Part shown: positions 7,797 through 14,713 of the stretch, in pieces | Numbering within the stretch: position 1 is the stretch's first letter | How the letters are laid out: the number at the start of each line of letters is the position of its first letter | NCBI GenBank assembly: GCA_029266415.1 | Contig: JAQSWW010000014.1 | Span: forward strand, 1 to 34,729 | Source of the DNA: Actinomycetospora sp. | GTDB lineage: Bacteria > Actinomycetota > Actinomycetes > Mycobacteriales > Pseudonocardiaceae | Direction of reading: 5' to 3' | Length of the DNA stretch: 34,729 bases | Made by a program: the position numbers and the translations under genes | Notes under the pieces: model-generated | What the model saw: only the letters and a program-made list of their open reading frames with translations | Database searches by the model: none | Told to the model about the DNA's origin: nothing

Positions 7797-8249
7797 TCAG
7801 AGCATCGTCGCCGCGACGACGACGAGCACGAAGGCCGCGACGATGATCGCGACGCGGACGTGGTGGAGCCGGTCCCAGCGCTGGTGCTGCTCCCGCCAGT
7901 CGTCGGGGTGGCTCTCGGCGGTCCACGTCACCGACCGGTTGTTGATCGGTACCAGCAGGGCGACGGACATGACGACGCTGATGGCCAGCAGCACGCCCGC
8001 GACGAGGGCCGTCGCGGCGGTCGAGGTGCCCCACGTGACGGCGGCGACGGCCGCGGTGAGGATCAGAGAACCGACGTACCAGAACGGCATCAGACGCCCC
8101 AGCACGCGCCCACCGTCCGCGCGTGCCGTCAGCGACGCGCCCACCGGTAGGCGCAACAGGATCGGGTTGAGGACGAAGGCGACCGCGAACTCGACGCCGA
8201 CCATGAGGCCGACGACGGTCGCGGTGACGACGGCGAGAACGGACGCCAT
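7797..8249 (-). CDS. DUF1772 (anthrone-oxygenase-like) membrane protein
   Basis: A 150-residue integral membrane protein with about four hydrophobic segments (residues 1-25, 52-75, 80-102 and 130-150). The conserved family block around LLVPINNRSVTW is followed by a charged loop containing DDWREQHQRWDRLHHVR. This order (membrane pair, NxR-W loop, last helix) is the DUF1772 pattern. Some members are anthrone oxygenases; most are uncharacterised. It is divergent from a TetR gene, with a duplicated operator between them, so it is probably the regulator's target. Confidence 0.85.
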   Translation of the reverse strand: MASVLAVVTATVVGLMVGVEFAVAFVLNPILLRLPVGASLTARADGGRVLGRLMPFWYVGSLILTAAVAAVTWGTSTAATALVAGVLLAISVVMSVALLVPINNRSVTWTAESHPDDWREQHQRWDRLHHVRVAIIVAAFVLVVVAATML

Positions 8250-8265
8250 GGCGGGCTCCTCTGCT

Positions 8266-8282
8266 ATCTAGCACCGCTAGAT
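8266..8282. promoter_or_regulatory. TetR-type operator copy 1
   Basis: ATCTAGC-ACC-GCTAGAT is a perfect inverted repeat with seven-base arms and a three-base centre. It lies between the divergent DUF1772 and TetR genes. Its core CTAGCAMCGCTAG recurs one helical-turn-and-a-half downstream, which marks it as a protein-binding site. Confidence 0.75.
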
Positions 8283-8283
8283 T

Positions 8284-8298
8284 CCTAGCAACGCTAGG
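8284..8298. promoter_or_regulatory. TetR-type operator copy 2
   Basis: CCTAGC-AAC-GCTAGG is a perfect inverted repeat with six-base arms. Its centre lies 17 bases from that of copy 1, and the 13-base core differs at one central position only. Two closely spaced sites suggest that two TetR dimers bind side by side and shut off both divergent promoters. Confidence 0.75.
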
Positions 8299-8338
8299 CT
8301 AGGCTCGCGACCGCAGGCACCGCAATTGAGGAGGATCG

Positions 8339-8902
8339 ATGGCCGAGACGGGGCGTCAGCAGCGCTACGACGAACGTCGCCGTCGCATCCTGACGGCCGC
8401 TCGGGAGCGCGCCGACGCCGACGGGTGGACCGCCGTGACGACCCGGCGCCTCGCCGACGCCATCGGCTACACCCAGCCCGTGCTCTACAGCCACTTCCCC
8501 GGTGGCAAATCGGAGATCATGTTGGCGGTCGCGCTCGAGGGCTTCGTCGAGCTCGCGCGGCGGTGTCGCGCCGCGCTCGGACGCCGGCGCGGGCGGCCGG
8601 CGATCGAGGCCGTGGCCGTCGCCTACCTGGACTTCGGCCGCGAGCACCCCGCGGTCTACGAAGCCATGTTCCAGGAGCCCATCGACACCGAGTTCGCCCG
8701 TGACGACACCCGGTCCGAGCTCCGCGCGGGGTTCGACACGCTGGCCGAGGCGATCGGCGACGACGGCGACGGCACGGCGACCGAGGTGTTCTGGAGCGCC
8801 CTGCACGGCATCGGCCTGCTGGAGCGCACCGGTCGCGTGCGCCCGGACCATCGCTCCCGTCGCGTGGCCGAGCTCGCCGTCCGGTTCGCGAGGGGTCCGT
8901 GA
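8339..8902 (+). CDS. TetR/AcrR-family transcriptional regulator
   Basis: A 187-residue TetR-type repressor. The N-terminal DNA-binding domain has ERRRRILTAARERADADGW followed by the helix-turn-helix VTTRRLADAIGYTQPVLYSHFPGGK (residues about 32-57). The C-terminal half is the ligand-binding and dimer domain, with WSALHGIGLL near the end, as in the WHHI-type TetR C-terminal family. ATG 8339 has the ribosome site GAGGAGG. The duplicated palindrome at 8266-8298 lies directly upstream, so autoregulation together with control of the divergent DUF1772 gene is likely. The ligand is unknown. Confidence 0.9.
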   Translation: MAETGRQQRYDERRRRILTAARERADADGWTAVTTRRLADAIGYTQPVLYSHFPGGKSEIMLAVALEGFVELARRCRAALGRRRGRPAIEAVAVAYLDFGREHPAVYEAMFQEPIDTEFARDDTRSELRAGFDTLAEAIGDDGDGTATEVFWSALHGIGLLERTGRVRPDHRSRRVAELAVRFARGP

Positions 8903-8950
8903 GCACGACGTGGGGGTGACGGCCTCACGACGGCTGACCTACCGGCGTCG

Positions 8951-9914
8951 TCATGACGTTCCCCGCTGGTCGTTGCTCTGCTGCGGGTCTCGGGAGACGG
9001 ACGCGGGTGCGGAAGACCGATCGAACAGGGACCGGATGAGGAAGGCGGTCTCGTCGGCGACCATCTGCTCGAAGACCGGGCCGACGTAGCTGGCGAAATG
9101 GCCGCCTGGGTAGCAGCGGACCTCGCTCAGTGGTGCTCGATGGCCAGCGGCGACGGCCATGGGCACGGATGCGGCAGTGTCGTTCTCGGCGACGCAGACG
9201 AGCAACGGCATCGTCAACCGGGCAGCGTTGGCGGCGGGACGGTAGCGCATCAACGAGAGCACCGACCGAGCCGCGATCGCGTTGCGCCACCGAGGCGCGT
9301 CACCGGCGAGGTCCCGTAGGACTGCGTTGTCTTCAGCGCCGGTGAAGACCGCGACGTCCCCGGGCGCGCCGACCATCGGGATCATCCGCGGCGGTCGGCC
9401 GACCAGACCGCACAGGTAGTCCGACACGATCGCGGCCAGCAGAGCTGCGGTCACCCTCAACGGAGGCGCCGCCGCTCCCCCGGCGCCACGTGAAGCCCAT
9501 CCAGGGCAACTGCGCCACCACGGCGGCGAGCCTCGGGTCGTCGGCCGCGACCGCCACGACGTGACCTGCGCTGAGTGAGGTACCCCAGAGCGCGACACGC
9601 TGCGGATCGACCTCCGGTAGTCGGCGGGCGAAGTCGACGGCCTCGCGCCAGTCCTCCAACTGGTGGCCGATGTGGACGAGCTGCCTCGGCTGTCCAGAGC
9701 TGGCGCCGAAGTGGCGGTAGTCGAAGACGAGGACGATGCATCCCGCCCCGGCGAATCGTTCGGCGTAGGGGGTGAGCCCGAGATCACGGGTCCCCGTCGT
9801 GCCGTGCGCCATGACCACGCACGGCGACGTCCTCGACGGCGTATCGGGCTGATAGAGCCAGGCTGCACAGCGCTCTCCGCCAGACATGAAGGTCACCTCG
9901 GCCCGGTGGACCAT
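8951..9914 (-). pseudogene. Alpha/beta hydrolase interrupted by a frameshift
   Basis: ATG 9914 has a strong ribosome site (GGAAGGAG) and opens a hydrolase with MAHGTTGTRD (oxyanion region), FDYRHFGASSG and the nucleophile elbow GTSLSAGH. After about residue 145, near PWMGFTWR, the sequence becomes nonsense in this frame. It resumes in another frame as LRVTAALLAAIVSDYLCG, LLVCVAENDTAAS (acid region) and GGHFASYVG (catalytic His) to the TGA at 8951. The switch falls at a run of five C bases (9477-9481), so one indel explains it. The restored protein would be about 320 residues, of the dienelactone-hydrolase/XynE-like peptidase group. It could be sequencing error or a recent pseudogene. Confidence 0.8.
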
Positions 9915-10114
9915 CGCGCTACTCCTTCCGACCAGGGTGCGATATCTCCGCGCCGTGAGCACGTGTATCGAGGCAGGTGCTCCACCGATGCACGCCGACG
10001 GGTCGAGCACCGTGACGGGCCGCGACCGCCCGCACGACGATCGATCTCTCGTCACGGCGCGGTGACCTCGACGCCGGACGTCCGCCCGAACCGTGGAAGC
10101 GAGAGAATGTGCCA

Positions 10115-10891
10115 TCAGGCGATCCCGGTTCCCACGAGCATGCCGACCCAGTAAGTCAGCGCGGCGGCGGCGGCACCGAGCAGCAGTTGTCGCGATCCGG
10201 TCCACCACCACGGATTGACGGTGACGAGGGAAACGAGGGCTCCGGCGCCGAAGAGGCCGAGGCCCGACACAACGAGTGCGGGCAGCAAGCTGGTCGCGCC
10301 GAGCAGGTAGGGCAGCACCGGTAGAAGGGCGCCTGTGGTGAACGCCAGGAACGACGCGACGGCGGCGAGCAGGGGCGAGGGAAGATCACCCGGATCAACA
10401 CCGAGCTCGTCGCGAGCGTGGACCGCGAGCGCTTGTTCCGGGTCTCGTGACAGCTGGCGTGCGACCTCTCGCGCAACCCCGACCTCGACCCCACGCTCGA
10501 CGTATCGCTGCGCGAGCTCCTCCTGCTCGAGCTCCGGTGTGCGCGCCAAGGCTCGCCGCTCGATGGCGAGTTCGCCTCGAGCGAGTTCTGCCTGGGAGGC
10601 GACTGAGGTGTACTCGCCCGCGGCCATCGAGAACGACCCGGCGGCCAGACCCGCCATGCCTGCCAGAACCACCGCGCTCGTCTCACCGCCCGCACTCGCG
10701 ACTCCGCCGGCCACGCCCGCGACCAGAGCGAAGTTCGACACCAGGCCGTCCATCACCCCGAAGACCGCAGGACGCAGCCAACCGCCGGTCACGTCAGGAT
10801 GGGTGTGCCCCCCGTCGACCGTCCGACCTCGGGCCCTGGCCTCGTTCACGCGGTCACGGTCGCGGACGCCGCGGGGAGCCGGGACCGCCAT
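10115..10891 (-). CDS. VIT1/CCC1-family (vacuolar iron transporter-like) membrane protein
   Basis: A 258-residue membrane transporter-like protein. The first helices carry the family hallmarks FGVMDGLVSNFALVAG (about residues 44-59) and AAGSFSMAAGEYTSVASQ (about 82-99). A charged cytoplasmic helical segment follows (SQAELARGELAIERRAL and on, about 98-165), as in the metal-binding domain between TM2 and TM3. Three more hydrophobic segments complete the usual five. Family members move Fe(II) or Mn(II) out of the cytosol, usually by proton exchange. I use ATG 10891; a GTG 14 codons downstream is an alternative. No ferritin-like domain is fused. The iron role is from the family, not shown here. 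Confidence 0.88.
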   Translation of the reverse strand: MAVPAPRGVRDRDRVNEARARGRTVDGGHTHPDVTGGWLRPAVFGVMDGLVSNFALVAGVAGGVASAGGETSAVVLAGMAGLAAGSFSMAAGEYTSVASQAELARGELAIERRALARTPELEQEELAQRYVERGVEVGVAREVARQLSRDPEQALAVHARDELGVDPGDLPSPLLAAVASFLAFTTGALLPVLPYLLGATSLLPALVVSGLGLFGAGALVSLVTVNPWWWTGSRQLLLGAAAAALTYWVGMLVGTGIA

Positions 10892-10976
10892 CCGTCGCCG
10901 GAGAGACCACCAAAGGTCCCCCGCGATGCCTCTGGCTCCCTACGCGATCTCCACGTCGTCGTCCGAGAACGCACCG

Positions 10977-11102
10977 TCAGTCGAACACCCCGAGGTCCGA
11001 GTTCGGTGGAGCGCGCGTGTCGTCGGAGCGGTCCGGGATCCACCGGCAGCACTGCCGCACCTGGGTGCCGGAGGAGCAGGTCGATCGGCCCTGGCCCTCC
11101 AT
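10977..11102 (-). CDS. Possible small protein, 41 residues
   Basis: ATG 11102 opens a 41-codon frame with almost all codons ending in G or C, ending at TGA 10977. It encodes a Cys-containing, Arg/Asp-rich peptide with VRQCCRWIPDRSDDTRAPP. The GC3 bias is stronger than that of the overlapping plus-strand frame, which is why I list it. There is no good Shine-Dalgarno and I do not recognise a family. It lies between the VIT-type gene (same strand) and the divergent DUF6448 gene. It may simply be promoter DNA. Confidence 0.3.
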   Translation of the reverse strand: MEGQGRSTCSSGTQVRQCCRWIPDRSDDTRAPPNSDLGVFD

Positions 11103-11153
11103 GGGGTGGAGCCTGAGCCTGTCGTCGTCGCCGAGGAGGAGGAGGTGGGCATC

Positions 11154-11681
11154 ATGCCCCCGCACTGCGATTCCGTGGATGGGCCGGTGGTCACCGCCGC
11201 TCGGGAGGCGTTGACGTCCGGAGAGGTGCAGCGCGTCGCGCCGTATGTCCCGGCGGAGGATGAAGCGGAGCTGCGCCGGACCTTCGATCTCTCCGTCGCT
11301 GCGCGGGCGCTCGGGTCGGCAGCCCGCGAGGTGGCCGACCGCTGGTTCTTCGAGACGACCGTGCGCCTGCATCGGGCAGGAGAGGGGGCACCGTTCACCG
11401 GACTCAAGCCAGCCGGCCTGGACGTCGGTCCGGTGATCCCGGCCGCGGAGGACGCCCTCGAGTCGGGAACGCCCGATCAGCTCGGCGAGCTGTTGTGCGG
11501 AGTCGTGCGCGACCAGCTCCGGAGTCGACACGGTCGGGCGATCGCGCTCAAGGAGCGGGCCGGGGAGAGCGTGCCTCGGGCTCGTGAGTACGTCGGGGCC
11601 GCGCTCGGCCTGCAGGTGTGGGCGCACGGTCTGTACCGGCAGGCGCTCAGCGAGCCGCACGCGCGGATCTCGTCCGGATGA
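11154..11681 (+). CDS. DUF6448-family protein
   Basis: ATG 11154 follows an extended purine-rich ribosome site (GGAGGAGGAGG). The 175-residue protein begins MPPHCDSVDGPVVTAAREAL, the conserved N-terminal block I associate with DUF6448, in which the HCDxxDG residues could bind a metal. The rest is largely helical: FDLSVAARALGSAAREVADRW, FFETTVRLHRAGEG and a C-terminal REYVGAALGLQVWAHGLY. I predict no signal peptide or membrane helix. The function is unknown. The adjacent minus-strand VIT-type transporter makes a metal link imaginable but unproven. Confidence 0.8.
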   Translation: MPPHCDSVDGPVVTAAREALTSGEVQRVAPYVPAEDEAELRRTFDLSVAARALGSAAREVADRWFFETTVRLHRAGEGAPFTGLKPAGLDVGPVIPAAEDALESGTPDQLGELLCGVVRDQLRSRHGRAIALKERAGESVPRAREYVGAALGLQVWAHGLYRQALSEPHARISSG

Positions 11682-11802
11682 CCGGTTCCGCCGCAACGGC
11701 AGCCCACCCCCGCAACGAGGCCACGGCCAGGTCCCGCCGACGACCAGCCTCAGCTTGGCCCCTCGTCACGGAGGAGGTCCGACGACGGCCTGACGGTGCG
11801 GC

Positions 11803-11862
11803 GACGAGCTGTTGAATCTGCTCGGTACCCTCGAAGATCTCGTGGATGTGCTGGCGTCGTAC
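11803..11862 (-). pseudogene. Duplicated 3' fragment of the acyl-CoA dehydrogenase gene
   Basis: Read on the minus strand this stretch encodes HIHEIFEGTEQIQQLV, the catalytic-base block of an acyl-CoA dehydrogenase. It closely matches KIYDIFEGTEQIQQLV of the intact gene, whose copy lies about 260 bases away (from 12064). Over 45 aligned bases I count 40 identical. Nothing else of a dehydrogenase surrounds it. The rest of 11682-12027 holds no gene I can support. Confidence 0.75.
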
Positions 11863-12027
11863 GGCACCTGCGTGTTCTAGCCCCTGCAGGCCTCCTACCA
11901 GTCCGGAGCTGCTCGTCGTACGACAGCGGCGAGGACCACGCGCCGAGAGCCCACGTCTGGTTCGGGCGCACGACGGCGCCGGCCACGAGGACAGTCCCCG
12001 TGACCAGCGCCGCCGCCGCTGGGGGGG

Positions 12028-13239
12028 TCAGGCGATGTGGCGCCCGCTGATGGCGCGGGCGATGACGAGCTGCTGGATCTGCTCGGTGCCCTCGAAGATG
12101 TCGTAGATCTTCGAGTCGCGGTGCATCCGCTCGACGGGGTGCTCGCGGGAGTAGCCGGCACCGCCGAGGATCTGGATGGCCCGCTCGGTGGCCCACACCG
12201 CGACGCGACCGGCCTTGAGCTTGGACATCGAGCCCTCGCCGGCCTCGAACGCCACGCCGTTGCGGCCCATCCACGCCGCGCGCCACACGAGCATGCGGGC
12301 GGCGTCGATCTCGGTCTTCATGTCCGCGAGCGTGAACGCGATCGACTGGTTGTCGATGATCGGGCGGCCGAAGGTCTCGCGGCCCTTGGCGTACTCGAGG
12401 GCGTACTCGTAGGCGGCGCGGGCGATGCCGATGGCCTGGGCGCCGACCGTGGGCCGCGAGAGCTCGAAGGTCTGCATGGCCGCCGAGCCCTTGGACTTCA
12501 CGCCCTCGCGGGCCCGGGCGAGGCGCTCGTCGAGCTTCTCCTTGCCGCCCAGCAGGCAGGAGCCGGGGATCTTGACGTCGTCGAGGAAGACGTCGGCGGT
12601 GTGCGAGGCCCGCAGGCCCATCTTCTTGATCTTGCGCGCGGTCTCGAGCCCCGGCGTGCCCGGCGGCACCACGAACGCGGCCTGGCCCCGGGAGCCCAGC
12701 GACGAGTCGACCACGGCCTGCACGACGTGGATGTTGGCGATGCCGCCGTTGGTCGCCCACGCCTTCGAGCCGGTCAAGGTCCACTCGTCCTTCGCCTCGT
12801 CGTAGGTCGCGCGGGTGCGCATCGCCGAGACGTCGGAGCCCGACTCCGGCTCCGAGGAGCAGAACGCGGCCACCTTCACGTCGCCGGCGTCGCCGTAGCA
12901 CTGCGGGATGAACTCGACCATCTGCTCGGGCGTGCCCGAGGAGAAGATGCCGGCGACGGCGAGGGTGGTGCCGAAGATCGCCATCCCGATGCCGCCGTCG
13001 CCCCAGAACAGCTCCTCGTTGACGATCGGCAGGCTCAGGCCGGTCTCGTCGCCCCAGAAGCTGGCCAGGGTCTCGAAGTTGTAGAGCTCGATCTTGGCCG
13101 CCTCCTGGAGGACGGGCCAGGGCGTCTCCTCGCGCTCGTCCCACTCGGCGGCGGCCGGGCGGATGACCTCGGCGGCGAACCCGTGGGCCCAGTCGCGCAG
13201 GTCGGTGTGCTCCTCGGACAGTTCCATGGAGAAGGTCAT
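12028..13239 (-). CDS. Acyl-CoA dehydrogenase
   Basis: A cytoplasmic FAD enzyme of 403 residues that introduces a 2,3 double bond into an acyl-CoA. ATG 13239 follows TGAGGA. It shows the substrate/FAD middle-domain signature AAFCSSEPESGSDVSAMRT, the FAD-adenine contact region GRETFGRPIIDNQ, the QILGGAGYSREHPVERMHRD block and the catalytic base Glu383 in YDIFEGTEQIQ. This is the short/medium-chain ACAD layout. It is 19 bases downstream of the SCP2 gene on the same strand, so they form an operon, and a TetR gene is divergent. The pairing of an ACAD with an SCP2 protein suggests degradation of a lipid or sterol side chain. The chain-length preference is unknown. Confidence 0.92.
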   Translation of the reverse strand: MTFSMELSEEHTDLRDWAHGFAAEVIRPAAAEWDEREETPWPVLQEAAKIELYNFETLASFWGDETGLSLPIVNEELFWGDGGIGMAIFGTTLAVAGIFSSGTPEQMVEFIPQCYGDAGDVKVAAFCSSEPESGSDVSAMRTRATYDEAKDEWTLTGSKAWATNGGIANIHVVQAVVDSSLGSRGQAAFVVPPGTPGLETARKIKKMGLRASHTADVFLDDVKIPGSCLLGGKEKLDERLARAREGVKSKGSAAMQTFELSRPTVGAQAIGIARAAYEYALEYAKGRETFGRPIIDNQSIAFTLADMKTEIDAARMLVWRAAWMGRNGVAFEAGEGSMSKLKAGRVAVWATERAIQILGGAGYSREHPVERMHRDSKIYDIFEGTEQIQQLVIARAISGRHIA

Positions 13240-13258
13240 CGCCGCGTCCTCAGGCTCG

Positions 13259-13795
13259 TCAGGCGGTCGGGATCGTGAACATCTTCTGCAGCGCGGTGGC
13301 GAACCCGAGGTCACCCTGCACCTTGATCTTGCGGGTCATGAACAGCGTGATCGGCGAGGCGTTGTTCGTGACGATCTTGAGGAACTGCACGCCGTCCATG
13401 AACAGCTCGGTACGCGGCTCCTCGGTGGGCGTGTCGGACACCTCGCACACACCGTGCTGCATCGCGGTCTGGTAATCGTCGCCGCCGCCGTCCGGCGCGC
13501 CGGTGACGTGCCAGTGCACGACCTGGCGCTTGGAGCCTGCGCCCTTCGAGGAGTAGAACTCGGCCATCCGCCCGAAGATGGCGTCGAGGACGGGACGACG
13601 GACGTCGGAGGACATGACCGCCTCGAGCTGGCCTTTGCCGGTGCTCTTGACCAGGCACGCGAAGAGGGAGGGGTCGATGGTCTTCCCCCCGCCGTCGGCC
13701 AGGCCCGCGCGCAGCGCGTCCACCAGCTGCTCCTCGGACAACGACTTCGGGTCGACGCTGCGACCCAGCTCGTTGACGTCGATCTTCTCGGGCAC
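13259..13795 (-). CDS. SCP2 sterol-transfer domain protein
   Basis: A 178-residue soluble protein, longer than a bare SCP2 domain (about 100-120). After an N-terminal helical region (LSEEQLVDALRAGLADGG) comes the SCP2-like fold: SSDVRRPVLDAIFGRMAEF, a strand QVVHWHVTGA, ELFMDGVQFLKIVTNNASP and KIKVQGDLGFATALQKMF. The last block is the typical SCP2 ending (IKxxGDxxxAxxLxxLF). Such proteins bind lipids, sterols or acyl-CoA in a hydrophobic tunnel. The start is GTG 13795 after GGAGTGA. First gene of the operon with the acyl-CoA dehydrogenase, divergent from TetR. Confidence 0.85.
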   Translation of the reverse strand: MPEKIDVNELGRSVDPKSLSEEQLVDALRAGLADGGGKTIDPSLFACLVKSTGKGQLEAVMSSDVRRPVLDAIFGRMAEFYSSKGAGSKRQVVHWHVTGAPDGGGDDYQTAMQHGVCEVSDTPTEEPRTELFMDGVQFLKIVTNNASPITLFMTRKIKVQGDLGFATALQKMFTIPTA

Positions 13796-13851
13796 GGGCT
13801 CACTCCGGCGTCGTCGCAGATGTGTCAGGTACTGGCGGTCCCGCCGACGCG

Positions 13852-13873
13852 GGTTACTTTACGCATCGGTAGA
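13852..13873. promoter_or_regulatory. Candidate TetR-controlled promoter element
   Basis: In the 90-base divergent region between the SCP2 and TetR genes, GGTTACT (13852-13858) and TCGGTAGA (13866-13873) stand out as AT-richer words. The same two words occur in the same order upstream of the FadE5-like gene. TAGATA (13870-13875) could be the -10 of the TetR gene. No perfect palindrome is present. Confidence 0.4.
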
Positions 13874-13885
13874 TAAGGTGCAAGC

Positions 13886-14530
13886 GTGACCTCCGAGGCG
13901 CCGCGTCGCCGGCTCGCGCCCGAGGTACGGCGTCTGCAGGTCCTCGACGCGGCGGTGGCGGTGTTCTCCGAGGAGGGCTTCCACGGCGCGTCGATGGACG
14001 CGGTCGCCGTGCGGGCCGGGGTCAGCAAGCCCCTCGTGTACGTCCACGGCGGCAGCAAGGACGAGCTCTTCGCCGCGTGCCTGCACCGCGAGGCCGACCG
14101 GCTGCTGCGCTCGGTGCAGTCGGCGGCCGGGGCGCCCGACGAGGAGCCGCCGGCGCGCCTGCGCCGCGCCCTGCGCGCGTTCTTCCACGCCCTGACCACC
14201 CGCCGCCAGGGCTGGACGGTGCTCTGGCGCCAGGCCTCCACCGGCCCCTTCGCCGGCGAGGTCGACGCGCTGCGCCGGCGGATCGTCGAGCAGGCGGCCG
14301 ACCTCATGGCGGGCGGGCTGGGCGTGCCCCGCACCCGCGTCCTGCCCTACGCCCACACCCTGGTCGGGGCGGCCGAGGGCCTGGCCCACTGGTGGCTCAC
14401 CGACCCCGAGGCCGCCGCCACGACCGGCCCGGGCGACCCCGCCGACGTCCTCGCCGACATGCTCGTCGCGGTCGTCGGCCCGGGCCTCGCGACGATCGCA
14501 CCGTCTGGGGCCGTCTCGGACGAGCGCTAG
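13886..14530 (+). CDS. TetR/AcrR-family transcriptional regulator
   Basis: A 214-residue TetR-type repressor. The N-terminal domain has RRLQVLDAAVAVFSEEGFHG followed by the helix-turn-helix SMDAVAVRAGVSKPLVYVHGGSKDE (residues about 34-58). The C-terminal ligand domain is Arg-rich and ends with HTLVGAAEGLAHWWLTDPE, a pattern seen in TetR proteins near fatty-acid and lipid genes. GTG 13886 has a short Shine-Dalgarno, AAGGTG. It is divergent from the SCP2-ACAD operon and so probably represses it, perhaps releasing on an acyl-CoA. The stop codon TAG lies inside the first copy of the repeat described at 14526. Confidence 0.9.
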   Translation: MTSEAPRRRLAPEVRRLQVLDAAVAVFSEEGFHGASMDAVAVRAGVSKPLVYVHGGSKDELFAACLHREADRLLRSVQSAAGAPDEEPPARLRRALRAFFHALTTRRQGWTVLWRQASTGPFAGEVDALRRRIVEQAADLMAGGLGVPRTRVLPYAHTLVGAAEGLAHWWLTDPEAAATTGPGDPADVLADMLVAVVGPGLATIAPSGAVSDER

Positions 14531-14552
14531 AGACCGGGATACGCCGCGATCG
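14526..14552 (+). repeat. 27-bp regulatory repeat, copy 1
   Basis: GCTAGAGA, five variable bases, ATACGC, one base, GCGATCG. It overlaps the TetR stop codon. It matches copy 3 at 21 of 27 positions; the five-base spacer is CCGGG here and GGCCC in copy 3, so the flanking words are kept while the spacer is not. Three copies lie within 171 bases before the ATPase start. Confidence 0.65.
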
Positions 14553-14582
14553 TGGCCTCCCGGTGGTCGATCGGGACGTATC
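14538..14582. terminator. Hairpin just after the TetR gene
   Basis: Arms 14538-14552 (GATACGCCGCGATCG) and 14568-14582 (CGATCGGGACGTATC) pair at 13 of 15 positions around a 15-base loop. It starts seven bases after the TetR stop and could end that transcript, although no T-run follows. It shares its left arm with repeat copy 1, so it may instead be an inverted pair of protein-binding sites. Confidence 0.45.
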
Positions 14583-14600
14583 CGCCGATCTCGCGCGCTC

Positions 14601-14627
14601 TCTAGAGACGCGTAGACAACTCGATCG
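14601..14627 (+). repeat. 27-bp regulatory repeat, copy 2 (diverged)
   Basis: CTAGAGA, then a five-base spacer, AGACAA, C, and TCGATCG with exactly the same spacing as copy 1; about 19 of 27 positions agree with copy 1. CTAGAG sits in the self-complementary TCTCTAGAGA. It starts 75 bases after copy 1 and 69 before copy 3. Confidence 0.5.
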
Positions 14628-14669
14628 GCGACACGCCGATGCCGCTTTCTCGCCGCTTCTCGGGTGCGC

Positions 14670-14696
14670 GCTAGAGAGGCCCATACGCTGCGATCG
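14670..14696 (+). repeat. 27-bp regulatory repeat, copy 3
   Basis: GCTAGAGA-GGCCC-ATACGC-T-GCGATCG. It ends 17 bases before the ATPase ATG and seven before its ribosome site, so any protein bound here would block the ATPase promoter or leader. Confidence 0.65.
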
Positions 14697-14713
14697 AGCC
14701 GACGGAGGTGGGC

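Noticed and set aside
9957..10010. Three GAGCAC/GTGCTC half-sites upstream of the frameshifted hydrolase
   Set aside because: Spacing is irregular (20 and 28 bases) and the words are short and GC-rich; not enough for an operator call.
13886..14530. Using minus-strand frames over the TetR and ATPase region as genes (a 743-codon frame at 13859-16090)
   Set aside because: The plus strand has clear TetR, Walker A and Walker B motifs; the minus frame lacks any.
14526..14696. CRISPR-like array
   Set aside because: Only three diverged copies, of 27 bases, with uneven 42-48-base gaps and no cas genes.
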